Made by a program: the position numbers and the translations under genes | The notes under the pieces: model-generated | The model's input: the letters and a program-made list of their open reading frames with translations, nothing else | Told to the model about the DNA's origin: nothing | Databases searched by the model: none | Shown: piece by piece, positions 40,772-49,192 of the stretch | Layout: each line of letters begins with the position of its first letter | Position numbering within the stretch: the first letter of the stretch is position 1 | Source of the DNA: Gammaproteobacteria bacterium | GTDB taxonomy: Bacteria; Pseudomonadota; Gammaproteobacteria; HyVt-429 | Direction of reading: 5' to 3' | DNA length: 64,000 nucleotides | Assembly (NCBI GenBank): GCA_013152415.1 | Contig: JAADGI010000017.1 | Span: forward strand, 62,001 to 126,000

Positions 40772-42118
40772 ATGAAATGGCTTGTTAATTCCCCCATCAT
40801 CCTGTTGTTATGGGCCCATAGCAATGTGGCTGTCCACGCAGCTCCAATGACAATGCGTGATGTGACCCACTATGCGCTCGAACACAATCCTGCCTTACAT
40901 GCCGCAGAAGCGGCATCGAATGCATCCCGCTACCGTCACAGGGCAGCCAAGGGGCAGCGACTCCCCAGGCTGGACCTGAGCTATGTCGTACGCAGGAGTA
41001 ACAATCCGTTGGATGTATTTGCCGACAAACTCAATACCCGCCAGCTCACATCGGCTGATTTTGACCCGCTCCAGCTGAATAATCCGGATATTAGCGAGAT
41101 TCACAACACCCGCCTGAACCTGAGTCTGCCAATTTACACCGGGGGCCGGTTGGGCGCACAAATCCGCCAGGCCGGTGAAGTGGCCTCCGCACACAAATAT
41201 CGTTACCTGCGCCAACGGGATTTCATCATCTTCCAAACCCAGGCGGCCTACCATGCGCTGGGGGCGGCCATTCGCGCCACTACCATCACCCGAGACGCAC
41301 TGACTGCGGCCAAAAAACATGCCAAGACCACCCGCAAATTGGTCCGTGATGGGCGCATAGTACTGTCGGACAAGCTCACCGCAGAGGTCTACCAAGCCTC
41401 CATGCGCGGCATCCACCAACAGGCCCTGACACAACGCCAACTTGCGGAGAGCCACCTCAGGCGGGTCATGGGCTTACCGCCACAAGACCCCCTGCAGATC
41501 CCCACCTGGTCCAAACCCGATGCCTCAATCAACATAGAAACCCGTGACAAGGTGACGCAACGGGCACTGACAAAGAGACAGGATTTGTCAGCCATGCAAG
41601 CTTTAATACGAGCCAGTGAAGCAGGCCTGCGCGTCGAACAGGCCGCCTACAAACCTCGCGTTGATCTCATCGCCAGCAACGACTGGTTTGCCAGTAATCC
41701 TGCCCTCTCCAACCGCTCCTGGCGAGTGATGGGGGCAGTTCAACTGAATCTGTTTGCGGGTGGCAGCCACAACAACAATATCGCTGCCGCGCACCACGAG
41801 GCCACAAACCGGCAGCTCCAGCTAAAAAACCTGGAACTGGATATACTGGATGAAGTTCAGCAGGCCTATGAGCGGCTAAACAGCGCCATACTGCGTTACC
41901 AAATTGCGATCGCCAATGTCACCAAGGCCAACAAGACCGTTGGCCTGGTCAACGAACGCTACGGCCAAGGGCGCACCCTGCTGATCGATTTGCTCCAGGC
42001 AGAACGTACCCTGCTTGAAACACGCAACGAGGCCCTGGCCTCTGCCCTGACCATAAAAACCCAATGGGCTGCCCTGCATCTGGCCAGCGGCAACATCGCC
42101 GACCCCCCAGTGAGATAA
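40772..42118 (+). CDS. TolC family outer-membrane efflux protein
   Basis: The 448-residue protein has a signal peptide (LLLWAHSNVAVHAAP) and two outer-membrane-factor repeats: long helices with ALEHNPALHAAEAASNASRYRH, LSLPIYTGGRLG and, in the second half, VQLNLFAGGSHNN, typical of the TolC beta-to-helix joints. It should form the trimeric exit duct for the RND pump encoded by the next genes. ATG at 40772 has GGAGAG seven bases upstream, and a TATAAT box at 40736-40741 lies before it; the longer frame from 40661 is rejected. It begins a three-gene unit with spacings of 18 and 17 bases. Confidence 0.92.
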   Translation: MKWLVNSPIILLLWAHSNVAVHAAPMTMRDVTHYALEHNPALHAAEAASNASRYRHRAAKGQRLPRLDLSYVVRRSNNPLDVFADKLNTRQLTSADFDPLQLNNPDISEIHNTRLNLSLPIYTGGRLGAQIRQAGEVASAHKYRYLRQRDFIIFQTQAAYHALGAAIRATTITRDALTAAKKHAKTTRKLVRDGRIVLSDKLTAEVYQASMRGIHQQALTQRQLAESHLRRVMGLPPQDPLQIPTWSKPDASINIETRDKVTQRALTKRQDLSAMQALIRASEAGLRVEQAAYKPRVDLIASNDWFASNPALSNRSWRVMGAVQLNLFAGGSHNNNIAAAHHEATNRQLQLKNLELDILDEVQQAYERLNSAILRYQIAIANVTKANKTVGLVNERYGQGRTLLIDLLQAERTLLETRNEALASALTIKTQWAALHLASGNIADPPVR

Positions 42119-42136
42119 CACCAACGAGATAACATC

Positions 42137-42508
42137 ATGCAACACAACATCCATAGCTGGCGCATACTACTGCTACTGGGCACCTTGCTCGGCCCCGTGG
42201 CCTGTAAACAGGATATTCCAACGACGAGATATACATCTGGGCCAGCGTTATCACGTCCCATTTTCACGACTCAAGCACCGGTTGATGAAAAAAATATCGT
42301 GATACCCGGCAATGCCCTGGTCATGCGTGGCGGCATCCCCGGTGTCTTTGTCCTCAGCGACCAGGACCTGGCACGCTTTCGTATGGTCAAACCGGGCAAA
42401 CAGCGGGATGCCTACACCAGCATCGTCAGCGGACTTCACCACAACGAGCAATTGGTGACAGGTGACCTGTCGGCCGTTCGGGACGGGTCCCCCATCATTG
42501 TCAAATAA
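42137..42508 (+). CDS. Truncated RND periplasmic adaptor (C-terminal domain only), lipoprotein
   Basis: The 123-residue product has a lipoprotein signal (LLLLGTLLGPVACK, lipidated Cys near 23) followed, after about 30 residues, by a segment matching only the C-terminal membrane-proximal part of RND adaptors: IVIPGNALVMRGGIPGVFVL, ARFRMVKPGKQ, IVSGLHHNEQLVTG. The hairpin, lipoyl and barrel domains of a normal 350-400-residue adaptor are absent. Because the signal peptide is retained and the frame is clean with good spacing in the operon, this may be a functional mini-adaptor formed by internal deletion rather than a pseudogene. A full adaptor elsewhere in the genome could also serve the pump. 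Confidence 0.75.
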   Translation: MQHNIHSWRILLLLGTLLGPVACKQDIPTTRYTSGPALSRPIFTTQAPVDEKNIVIPGNALVMRGGIPGVFVLSDQDLARFRMVKPGKQRDAYTSIVSGLHHNEQLVTGDLSAVRDGSPIIVK

Positions 42509-42525
42509 TAGCGGATACATCAGCC

Positions 42526-45500
42526 ATGCCAGACGACACCAACACAAACAAGCATAAACTGAATATTGCAGGCAAGATTGCCCGGACCTTTATTGATAAC
42601 AAACTTACCGTCCTGGTCATTCTCTTTTCATTACTGGCCGGCATCTTTGCCTTCTGGGCCACTCCCCGGGAGGAAAACCCAAGGATCGTGGTGCCCGCCG
42701 CCAACATCATTATCAACAAACCGGGGGCCTCACCCACTGAAGTGGAACAACTTATCGTCAAACCGTTGGAGGCCATCCTGCAAGGCATGAGTGGCGTCGA
42801 ACACACCTACGGTATGGCCATGAATTCTCAGGGCGTGGTGTCGGTGCAATTTTACGTCGGTGAAGACAATGAAGCGTCGTTGGTAAAACTATACGACCGC
42901 ATTATGAGCAATCTGGACCGCATCCCACCGGGGACCCAGCAACCTTTGATCAAACCGGTCAATGTGGACGATGTCCCCATCCTGACCGTGTCATTGTCTT
43001 CCCAGGACCTGGACGGCCAGCAACTAAGACGCATTGCCCTGGATGTTCTTGAGTACCTGCGACGCGTAGACGACACCTCTGTGTCCGTATTGCATGGTGG
43101 CCAGCGTCGACAGATCAACGTGGATCTGGACCTGGAACGTATGCACGACTACAACATCACGCTATTGGACATCAAACGGGTGCTGCAGGCCGCCAATGTT
43201 GAGATTGCCTCCGGCACCCTTGTCAGCCATAACCGTGTCAGCACGGTTCAGGCCGGTGCCTTCCTGCGTAGCGCCGATGATGTGGCCGACCTGGTGGTGG
43301 CCTTGCATCAACACCGCCCCGTGTTTCTCAAAGACATCGCCCGGATCACGGACGGCCCCGGCGAAATCAAACAACTGCATCGTATTGGCTACGGTCCCGC
43401 CTATACCGGCCAACGCCCACAAGACTATGAAGTCCCGGCGGTCACCATCGCCATAGCCAAACGCAGCGGCACCAATGCGGTCACTGTCGCCGATCGGGTA
43501 TTAAAGGAGCTGCACCATATACGCGACAGCGTCATCCCCGACAACGTGACCATCAATATCACCCGCAATGACGGTGCCCGCGCCAACGATGCCGTCAGCA
43601 CACTGCTGGAACACCTGGCCATCGCCATCGCCACCATCATTTTGCTGCTGGTATTGTTCCTGGGCTGGCGAGCCGCCGGGGTGGTCACCCTCACCATCCC
43701 ACTCATCCTGTTTATTACCCTGGCGATCGGGATGCTCGCCGGCCAAAGTATCAACCGCATCACGCTCTTCGCCTTGATCCTGTCATTGGGGCTGCTGGTG
43801 GACGATTCCATCGTAGTCATCGAAAATATTTTCCGCCATTACAGCCGACAGGGCGCGGATCGTATCAAGGCTGCGGTGACTGCGGTCAACGAAATCGGCA
43901 CCCCCACTAACCTCGCCACCTTCGCCGTCATCCTGGCGTTCCTGCCCATGCTGTGGGTCACCGGCATGATGGGGCCTTACATGGCACCTATTCCCTTCAA
44001 CGTCCCGATCGCCATGCTCACCTCCCTGCTCATCGCCTATACCGTGGCGCCCTGGGCCGCACGGCGCTGGTTGCAGACCCGTGATGCCATACAACATGCC
44101 GAGCACCCACCCAGTGCCCTGGAAAAGGCCTATGGCACCCTGCTGCAACGCCTCCTGGCCTCGCCCGGACTGCGCCGGAAATTCTGGTTCGGGGTCATGG
44201 GCCTGATGGTCCTCACCCTCATCATGCCGGCCCTGGGACTCGTCAAATTCAAGATGCTGCCCAAAAATAATACCAACACCTTCAATATCACCCTCGATAT
44301 GCCGGAAGGCACCAGCCTGGAGGAAACGGATCGCGTAACACGGCGAGTCGGCGACATCCTGCGCCAACACCCATCGGTGGAAACCTACGAACCCACCGTT
44401 GGACGGGGGGGGGTCATCGACTTCAACGGCCTGCTGCGGGGCAGTGGCCTCAAGGTGGGCAGCCATGTGGCGGAAGTCAGGGTCAATCTGTACGACAAAC
44501 ACAAACGTGACCAATCTTCCATCGATATTGTGCTCGACCTGCGCGCACCCATGGCCGACCTGGCCAAAGAAACGGGGGCCAACATCAAGCTGGTGGAGGA
44601 CCCGCCCGGCCCGCCGGTGCGCGCCACCCTCCTGGCAGAACTTTATGGCGAGGACTATCAACAACTCCAGACCCTGGCCAGGGAGATCCGGACTCAGGTC
44701 TTTGCTAGCACCGACGATGTGGTCGATATTGACGATTCCGTTCCCGCCGAGACCACTGAATACCGGCTCATGGTGGACAGCGGCAAGGCCCTGCTGGCGG
44801 GGATACAGCCCGCCCAGGTTGCCGATACCCTGCACGGTTTCCTGGCCGGGCGTCGCGTGGGTACCGTACACCTGGAAAATGAGAAAGAACCCGTCCCCAT
44901 CCATTTACAAATCCCCGCCGCCGACCGCATTGAGCCGTCGGACCTGGGACAGATCTTCTTCACCAATCCACAGGGCAAACAGGTATCGCTCAGTGCGCTG
45001 GCCAGCCCGCAGGCACGTATCGCCCCCAAACACATTTTGCACAAGGACCAACGGCCCGTGGTTTACGTTACCGGTGAACTGGCCAAGACCAGCCAGGTCT
45101 ATGCCGTGCTCCGTATGTGGAACTACTTGAAAGACCATCCCCTGCCCAGCGGGGTCAAACTCAAACAGTTTTTTATGGCCGCCCCCGACAGCACCGGCAT
45201 CAGCCTGCGCTGGGACGGTGAGATGCGCCTGACCCTGGATGTGTTCCGTGACCTGGGTTCCGCCTTTGCCTTGGCCATCATCCTGATCTACCTGATCCTG
45301 GTGGGCTATTACCGTTCCTTTGCCATCCCATTTATCGTCATGGGGGCCATCCCGTTAACGGTTATCGGGGTCTTGCCCGGTCATGCCCTGGCCGGACAGT
45401 ATTTTACCGCGACATCAATGATCGGCATGATTGCCCTGGCCGGTATCGTGGTGCGTAATTCATTGCTGCTCATCGACTTTATACTCGCCCACCGGCGTCA

Positions 45501-45735
45501 TGGACACAGCCTGGAGGATGCTATCCTGCAGGCAGGCACCACCCGCCTGCGCCCCATCCTGCTCACCGCCGGAGCGATTATCCTCGGCACCTTTATCATG
45601 GTCTTTGACCCGGTCTTTGGCGGCCTGGCCATCTCCCTGATCGCCGGCACCTTCGCCTCCACCCTGCTGACCCTGCTGGTCATCCCGTTAGGCTACTACG
45701 TGTATGCAACCCGGGGGCAGGCCCCAAAGACCTGA
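42526..45735 (+). CDS. RND family efflux permease
   Basis: The 1069-residue inner-membrane pump has the AcrB-type layout: helix 1 near residues 20-40, then PREENPRIVVPAANIII, a large periplasmic loop, helices 2-6 around residues 360-500 with GLLVDDSIVVIENIFRH, a second loop and a final helix bundle with AGIVVRNSLLLIDFI. The paired acidic residues in VDDSIVVIEN fit proton relay. Sequence type is nearer to the MdtB/heavy-metal-unrelated HAE-type (multidrug) pumps; substrate unknown. The upstream genes supply the TolC duct and a reduced adaptor. The stop is followed by repeat copy C. Confidence 0.93.
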   Translation: MPDDTNTNKHKLNIAGKIARTFIDNKLTVLVILFSLLAGIFAFWATPREENPRIVVPAANIIINKPGASPTEVEQLIVKPLEAILQGMSGVEHTYGMAMNSQGVVSVQFYVGEDNEASLVKLYDRIMSNLDRIPPGTQQPLIKPVNVDDVPILTVSLSSQDLDGQQLRRIALDVLEYLRRVDDTSVSVLHGGQRRQINVDLDLERMHDYNITLLDIKRVLQAANVEIASGTLVSHNRVSTVQAGAFLRSADDVADLVVALHQHRPVFLKDIARITDGPGEIKQLHRIGYGPAYTGQRPQDYEVPAVTIAIAKRSGTNAVTVADRVLKELHHIRDSVIPDNVTINITRNDGARANDAVSTLLEHLAIAIATIILLLVLFLGWRAAGVVTLTIPLILFITLAIGMLAGQSINRITLFALILSLGLLVDDSIVVIENIFRHYSRQGADRIKAAVTAVNEIGTPTNLATFAVILAFLPMLWVTGMMGPYMAPIPFNVPIAMLTSLLIAYTVAPWAARRWLQTRDAIQHAEHPPSALEKAYGTLLQRLLASPGLRRKFWFGVMGLMVLTLIMPALGLVKFKMLPKNNTNTFNITLDMPEGTSLEETDRVTRRVGDILRQHPSVETYEPTVGRGGVIDFNGLLRGSGLKVGSHVAEVRVNLYDKHKRDQSSIDIVLDLRAPMADLAKETGANIKLVEDPPGPPVRATLLAELYGEDYQQLQTLAREIRTQVFASTDDVVDIDDSVPAETTEYRLMVDSGKALLAGIQPAQVADTLHGFLAGRRVGTVHLENEKEPVPIHLQIPAADRIEPSDLGQIFFTNPQGKQVSLSALASPQARIAPKHILHKDQRPVVYVTGELAKTSQVYAVLRMWNYLKDHPLPSGVKLKQFFMAAPDSTGISLRWDGEMRLTLDVFRDLGSAFALAIILIYLILVGYYRSFAIPFIVMGAIPLTVIGVLPGHALAGQYFTATSMIGMIALAGIVVRNSLLLIDFILAHRRHGHSLEDAILQAGTTRLRPILLTAGAIILGTFIMVFDPVFGGLAISLIAGTFASTLLTLLVIPLGYYVYATRGQAPKT

Positions 45736-45773
45736 CTGTGCCGCCAAGCGCACAGGGATGTGTCGACCGCATT

Positions 45774-45810
45774 CCGTTGATAGCGATGTCGGGCAACCGA
45801 TGAACTCATG
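45774..45810 (+). repeat. Dispersed intergenic repeat, degenerate copy C
   Basis: CCGTTGATA, then GATGTCGG and AACCGATGAACTCAT match the loop, right arm and right flank of the hairpin at 34754-34790 with a few substitutions. It lies 38 bases past the RND stop, again just after a CDS. Confidence 0.7.
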
Positions 45811-45830
45811 GATTAACGGCAAGTGCAGAC

Positions 45831-45856
45831 AAAAAAAGGGGCGCATAGCGCCCCTT
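45831..45856 (-). terminator. Intrinsic terminator of the SCP2-like gene
   Basis: On the minus strand a 9-bp stem (AAGGGGCGC and complement, 3-base loop) is followed by a run of seven Ts. It begins 28 bases past the stop at 45885. Confidence 0.85.
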
Positions 45857-45884
45857 ATGGAAAACGTGGTGTGTAAACTTTAAA

Positions 45885-46424
45885 TCATGGACAAGCCGTA
45901 GTCTCGCTGGGCACCTTCCCCACCAACAGTAGAAAGTTTTTGAACGGCCCCATATTCTTCATGGCCTCCCACATGGGGCCCTCGAAGCCCAAACGCCCGA
46001 ACATCATCGCCTTCATGGGGCCGTACTCCCCCTTACCCATCTCGATCCAGCGCTGGGTCTTGGCGTACATCACATAATCGACACCACTGTCCAACTTTTG
46101 GTGTTGCACGGCGCCGCCATAGGTACACATGGCCTTACCCTCTTTCTCGGAGATACTCACCTCCACCCGTGGGCTCTTTTCACAATCATCACGATAAAAA
46201 TGGATGATCTTGTAACCTCGACCCTTGTCGTTTCCCGACCAGCCGGATTTAGCCAACTCCTCGGTCAACACCGGGTCGCCATTCCAGGCCTCACAGGCCG
46301 CGGTGGCCCAATCTGCTGACATCATCAGCGGACCTTCTGCCTGGGCCGGTATTGCAATCGCCAGCAAAAAGAATCCCAGACCCATCTGCCGCAGTACTGC
46401 CGAATTCAATTTTAATCTCATCAT
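45885..46424 (-). CDS. Secreted SCP2-like (sterol-carrier-type) protein
   Basis: The 179-residue product has a signal peptide (LGFFLLAIAIPAQAEG) and a small alpha/beta domain. The C-terminal stretch MKAMMFGRLGFEGPMWEAMK, then FKNFLLLVGKVPSE, resembles SCP2-type lipid-binding folds, in which a hydrophobic tunnel holds an acyl chain. The periplasmic location and the FadL-type gene just upstream suggest a role with fatty-acid or hydrocarbon uptake, but this is inference. ATG at 46424 follows GGAGG. A terminator separates it from the FadL gene, so it has its own promoter. Confidence 0.6.
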   Translation of the reverse strand: MMRLKLNSAVLRQMGLGFFLLAIAIPAQAEGPLMMSADWATAACEAWNGDPVLTEELAKSGWSGNDKGRGYKIIHFYRDDCEKSPRVEVSISEKEGKAMCTYGGAVQHQKLDSGVDYVMYAKTQRWIEMGKGEYGPMKAMMFGRLGFEGPMWEAMKNMGPFKNFLLLVGKVPSETTACP

Positions 46425-46513
46425 GACTGTCCTCCACCTCAATTTTGATCCCGTACCCTATGGCCAGAACCTGTTTATCGTATGAGTATATTCTTCTACG
46501 CTTAAATAGCTGG

Positions 46514-46546
46514 AGAAAAAAAGGGCCATGGTCTCCCATGGCCCTT
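46514..46546 (-). terminator. Intrinsic terminator of the FadL-type gene
   Basis: On the minus strand an 11-bp stem (AAGGGCCATGG and complement, 4-base loop) is followed by TTTTTTTCTC. It begins 36 bases after the FadL stop at 46582. Confidence 0.9.
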
Positions 46547-46581
46547 CATCGTATCTCCTAACCGATTAAGCGGTATCCAAC

Positions 46582-47877
46582 CTAGAACTTGAAGTCCACC
46601 GAAAGTGAATACTGCTTCATCTTAAGTTCAATGGTCTCAGCCGGATTCAGCATACTGGGGCCAGAAACAGAATTGCTTGGAGCGTACATGACGGCCACAT
46701 TAATTTGCTTGCCGTTATTCAGGTCCTTGCCGAAGCCAAAGGTAAAGTGATTTTCCACCACCCCTGGGGCCAGAATATTGAGGGTGACCTCAGACGGATC
46801 GATAGGCTGACTGCCGGTGGCAAAGCCCGCTCGCCAAGTCCAACCGCCACTCACCTGACGTTGATAACCAATCTTGAAGGCGGTCATATCACTCCAACCA
46901 AAACCGGCACCGGCGCTGCCACCAAGACAATTGGCGGCGACACCCGCCATACAACCGGTAGTCAGCACCGAACTGGTGTTACCTACCGCATCCACGTCGG
47001 AATACCAGATCTGCTGGATATCGAAGGTCACCGCAGACTTGTTGTCGGGTTTGAAGGCCATACCGACGGTAGCAGTGGCGGGAATATCGAACTCACCAGC
47101 CTTGGGGTACAGACCGGCATACTTACTGTCGAACTTATTGCTGATCTTGGTCTGATAAGAAGCTCCAAGACTAAACTGCGAGTTCACCTCGGCCAGGATA
47201 CCGATCTTGCCACCAAAGCCCCAAGTGCTGTCTACACCGGTGTTGGATAGCTTAGTAGGTGCAACCGAAAACCCACCGAAGGCCGCCAGACCATCTGCCT
47301 TAAACCGGGAGTGGTTGATGATGCCGGTAATACCGACGGCTACCTTGTCATTCAGCTTACGGGCATAGGTGGTATTGATAAACAATTGTTTATAGTCGAT
47401 ACCCGCATTGGGGTCACCGGCACCACCGCCACCAAACGTCCCTGCGCCGAATGCAGTATCGGCATCGGCATACTCTGAATTCATGCCGCCATTACCGAAC
47501 ACGGTGACACCAATGGAACTGTTTTTGTCTAACATCTTGTTATAGGCAAAGTTCGGGATCAAAAAGATCTCGTTATCGCTCTGCACCGGCCCACCCACGA
47601 AGGGTGGAAAGGAACCGTTAGTGCCGGTAACGGTGTATTCACGAATAGGGCTGAATGCTGTAACACCAACAACACCGTTATCGCCCGTCAAGACCATACC
47701 GGCGGGATTGATGGCACCAATCATAGCATCCTGGGCCAGGGCCACACCGGCACCCCCCATACTGCTCTGAATGGCCCCATAGCCATGTGAAAAATAACCC
47801 AGTGTCGCGTTACTGGCAGGTGCCACGAGACCCAGTGCAGCGGCCACAGCGAACGTGAGAGTTGTTTTTTTGTTCAT
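46582..47877 (-). CDS. FadL/OmpP1/TodX family outer-membrane transporter
   Basis: The 431-residue protein has a signal peptide (TLTFAVAAALGLVAPASNA), the FadL N-terminal hatch (GYFSHGYGAIQSSMGGAGVALAQDAMIGAINPAGM, split here only by family convention) and a barrel ending in LSVDFKF with terminal Phe. Such proteins import long-chain fatty acids or hydrophobic compounds, and a homologue class occurs in many sulfur oxidisers. The start has a strong GAGGAGG site. It lies upstream of the SCP2-like gene, each with its own terminator. Confidence 0.93.
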   Translation of the reverse strand: MNKKTTLTFAVAAALGLVAPASNATLGYFSHGYGAIQSSMGGAGVALAQDAMIGAINPAGMVLTGDNGVVGVTAFSPIREYTVTGTNGSFPPFVGGPVQSDNEIFLIPNFAYNKMLDKNSSIGVTVFGNGGMNSEYADADTAFGAGTFGGGGAGDPNAGIDYKQLFINTTYARKLNDKVAVGITGIINHSRFKADGLAAFGGFSVAPTKLSNTGVDSTWGFGGKIGILAEVNSQFSLGASYQTKISNKFDSKYAGLYPKAGEFDIPATATVGMAFKPDNKSAVTFDIQQIWYSDVDAVGNTSSVLTTGCMAGVAANCLGGSAGAGFGWSDMTAFKIGYQRQVSGGWTWRAGFATGSQPIDPSEVTLNILAPGVVENHFTFGFGKDLNNGKQINVAVMYAPSNSVSGPSMLNPAETIELKMKQYSLSVDFKF

Positions 47878-48296
47878 TTGTAAGTTCCTCCTCGGTAAAA
47901 ACGGTCAAAGGGTGTCACCACCCAATTGTTAAGGGTCCGCCAAAAATGATGGCCCATGCTAAATAAAATGCAACCGGATTACTTTTAAAACCACCCTCTG
48001 CCCAACCTTGTAAGTGGCCAGGTCAGAAGAATTGATGGAAATCATGGACCTATAACATTGGCGTGTCAATATATAATTGTATACTAACATAAGGGTATTT
48101 TGTCCTGGCTGACCCAGTGTCCTCCAGGCTGGAATACTGCCGAAATTGCTGGGTCCATAATCAATCTGACACCCATTCTTGGCATCACCACCTGCAATAT
48201 AACGATAAGTCCACAGTGAAAATATGACTCAACATAAAAAAGGGTGCTGTTTTATGGCACCCCTTCTCATCTCCAGGCAGTCCAAGCTGCTGGTTG
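47878..48296. other. Intergenic region with the dsrE2 terminator
   Basis: The 419 bases hold the FadL promoter side and, at 48235-48265, a minus-strand hairpin (GGGTGC/GCACCC, loop of about 9 bases, then TTTTTT) ending dsrE2. An AT-rich stretch near 48070-48095 could be a promoter. No gene is supported. Confidence 0.6.
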
Positions 48297-48779
48297 TTAT
48301 ATGTAGAGACTGATATCCGCGTCCCCGGCAAAACCGAGAAACATGGAAGCGCCGGCAAACTCCACCCCGTCAATAAACTCGCTGGGGCCAAAATCAAACA
48401 AGTCCACGGTCATCTGACAACCAATCAACTTAACATCGGCCTCTATACACAGGCTGCGTAGCTCCTCCACGCTGGCTATACCCTTGGATTTCATCCGGGA
48501 TTTCATCATCACCGTCATCATGCTCTGCATACCCGGCAAGGCCTGCAACAGCACCGGCATAGGCACCGTCACCGGTCCCATCTTCATGGGCATTCCCGGA
48601 TTGCCAAGGGAACTGATCTTGAGTTTGAGATTTTTACGCAACAGCTGGAGACCGTAGAAGGTGAAAAAAATCTGCACCTCAAATCCCAGGGCGGCGGCCG
48701 TAGACGCCAGGATGAAAGGCGGGTAGGCCCAATCCAGTGTGCCCTTGGTCGCAATAATTGCCATCTTCTTTTCTGCCAT
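48297..48779 (-). CDS. dsrE2: DsrE2 family sulfur-trafficking protein
   Basis: The 160-residue protein has the DsrE/DsrF-like fold with the DsrE2 membrane-associated segment: KMAIIATKGTLDWAYPPFILASTAAALG, FYGLQLLRKNLKL, Met/Pro-rich PGMPMKMGPVTVPMP, and LIGCQMTVDLFDF with the conserved Cys. In sulfur oxidisers DsrE2 works with rhodanese and TusA to move persulfide sulfur in the cytoplasm. Here it stands alone: no rhd or tusA adjoins, and the nearest tusA is at 9.9 kb. The start has GGAGGTG eight bases upstream. Confidence 0.92.
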   Translation of the reverse strand: MAEKKMAIIATKGTLDWAYPPFILASTAAALGFEVQIFFTFYGLQLLRKNLKLKISSLGNPGMPMKMGPVTVPMPVLLQALPGMQSMMTVMMKSRMKSKGIASVEELRSLCIEADVKLIGCQMTVDLFDFGPSEFIDGVEFAGASMFLGFAGDADISLYI

Positions 48780-49192
48780 AATTTCACCTCCAATAGTGTT
48801 ATGTTGTCACTCACCCGCCAAGCTGTATTTTCTACCCACCATGGTTTTGCTCCTCCAAACTGCACCAGCGGCTACCCAAATGTAGACTGGGTTCAACCCG
48901 TGACTCCAAATCCCGTCATCTCGACTGACACCCGGCGGCCAGTCTAGTACATATATTAGCAAATCAGCAAATACTTTTTTAATAATATTATGTTAGCTTC
49001 TTGGGGTGTGCCTTGCTGTTCAGCAATGCTCTGTTTTTCGCTACAGTAGGGCCAAGGCGTGAAACCAACGCTTTCGACCCAAGGTCCGCAGTCTGTACGG
49101 CCTGGGTAAGGGAACGGCTTAACCACACAAGAGTCGAACGATAAACAGCGAGTAACACTTACATACTTTTAGACAAAGGCAGCCAGCGTCCC
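48780..49192. other. Intergenic region between dsrE2 and bepA
   Basis: The 413 bases separate divergent genes and must hold both promoters. An AT-rich segment at 48958-48995 is the likeliest site. I see no gene, RNA or strong hairpin. Confidence 0.45.

Noticed and set aside
43783-44904. 373-codon frame antisense to the RND permease
   Set aside because: A shadow of a conserved permease gene with GC-rich codons; composition is Gln/His/Gly-rich and matches no family.
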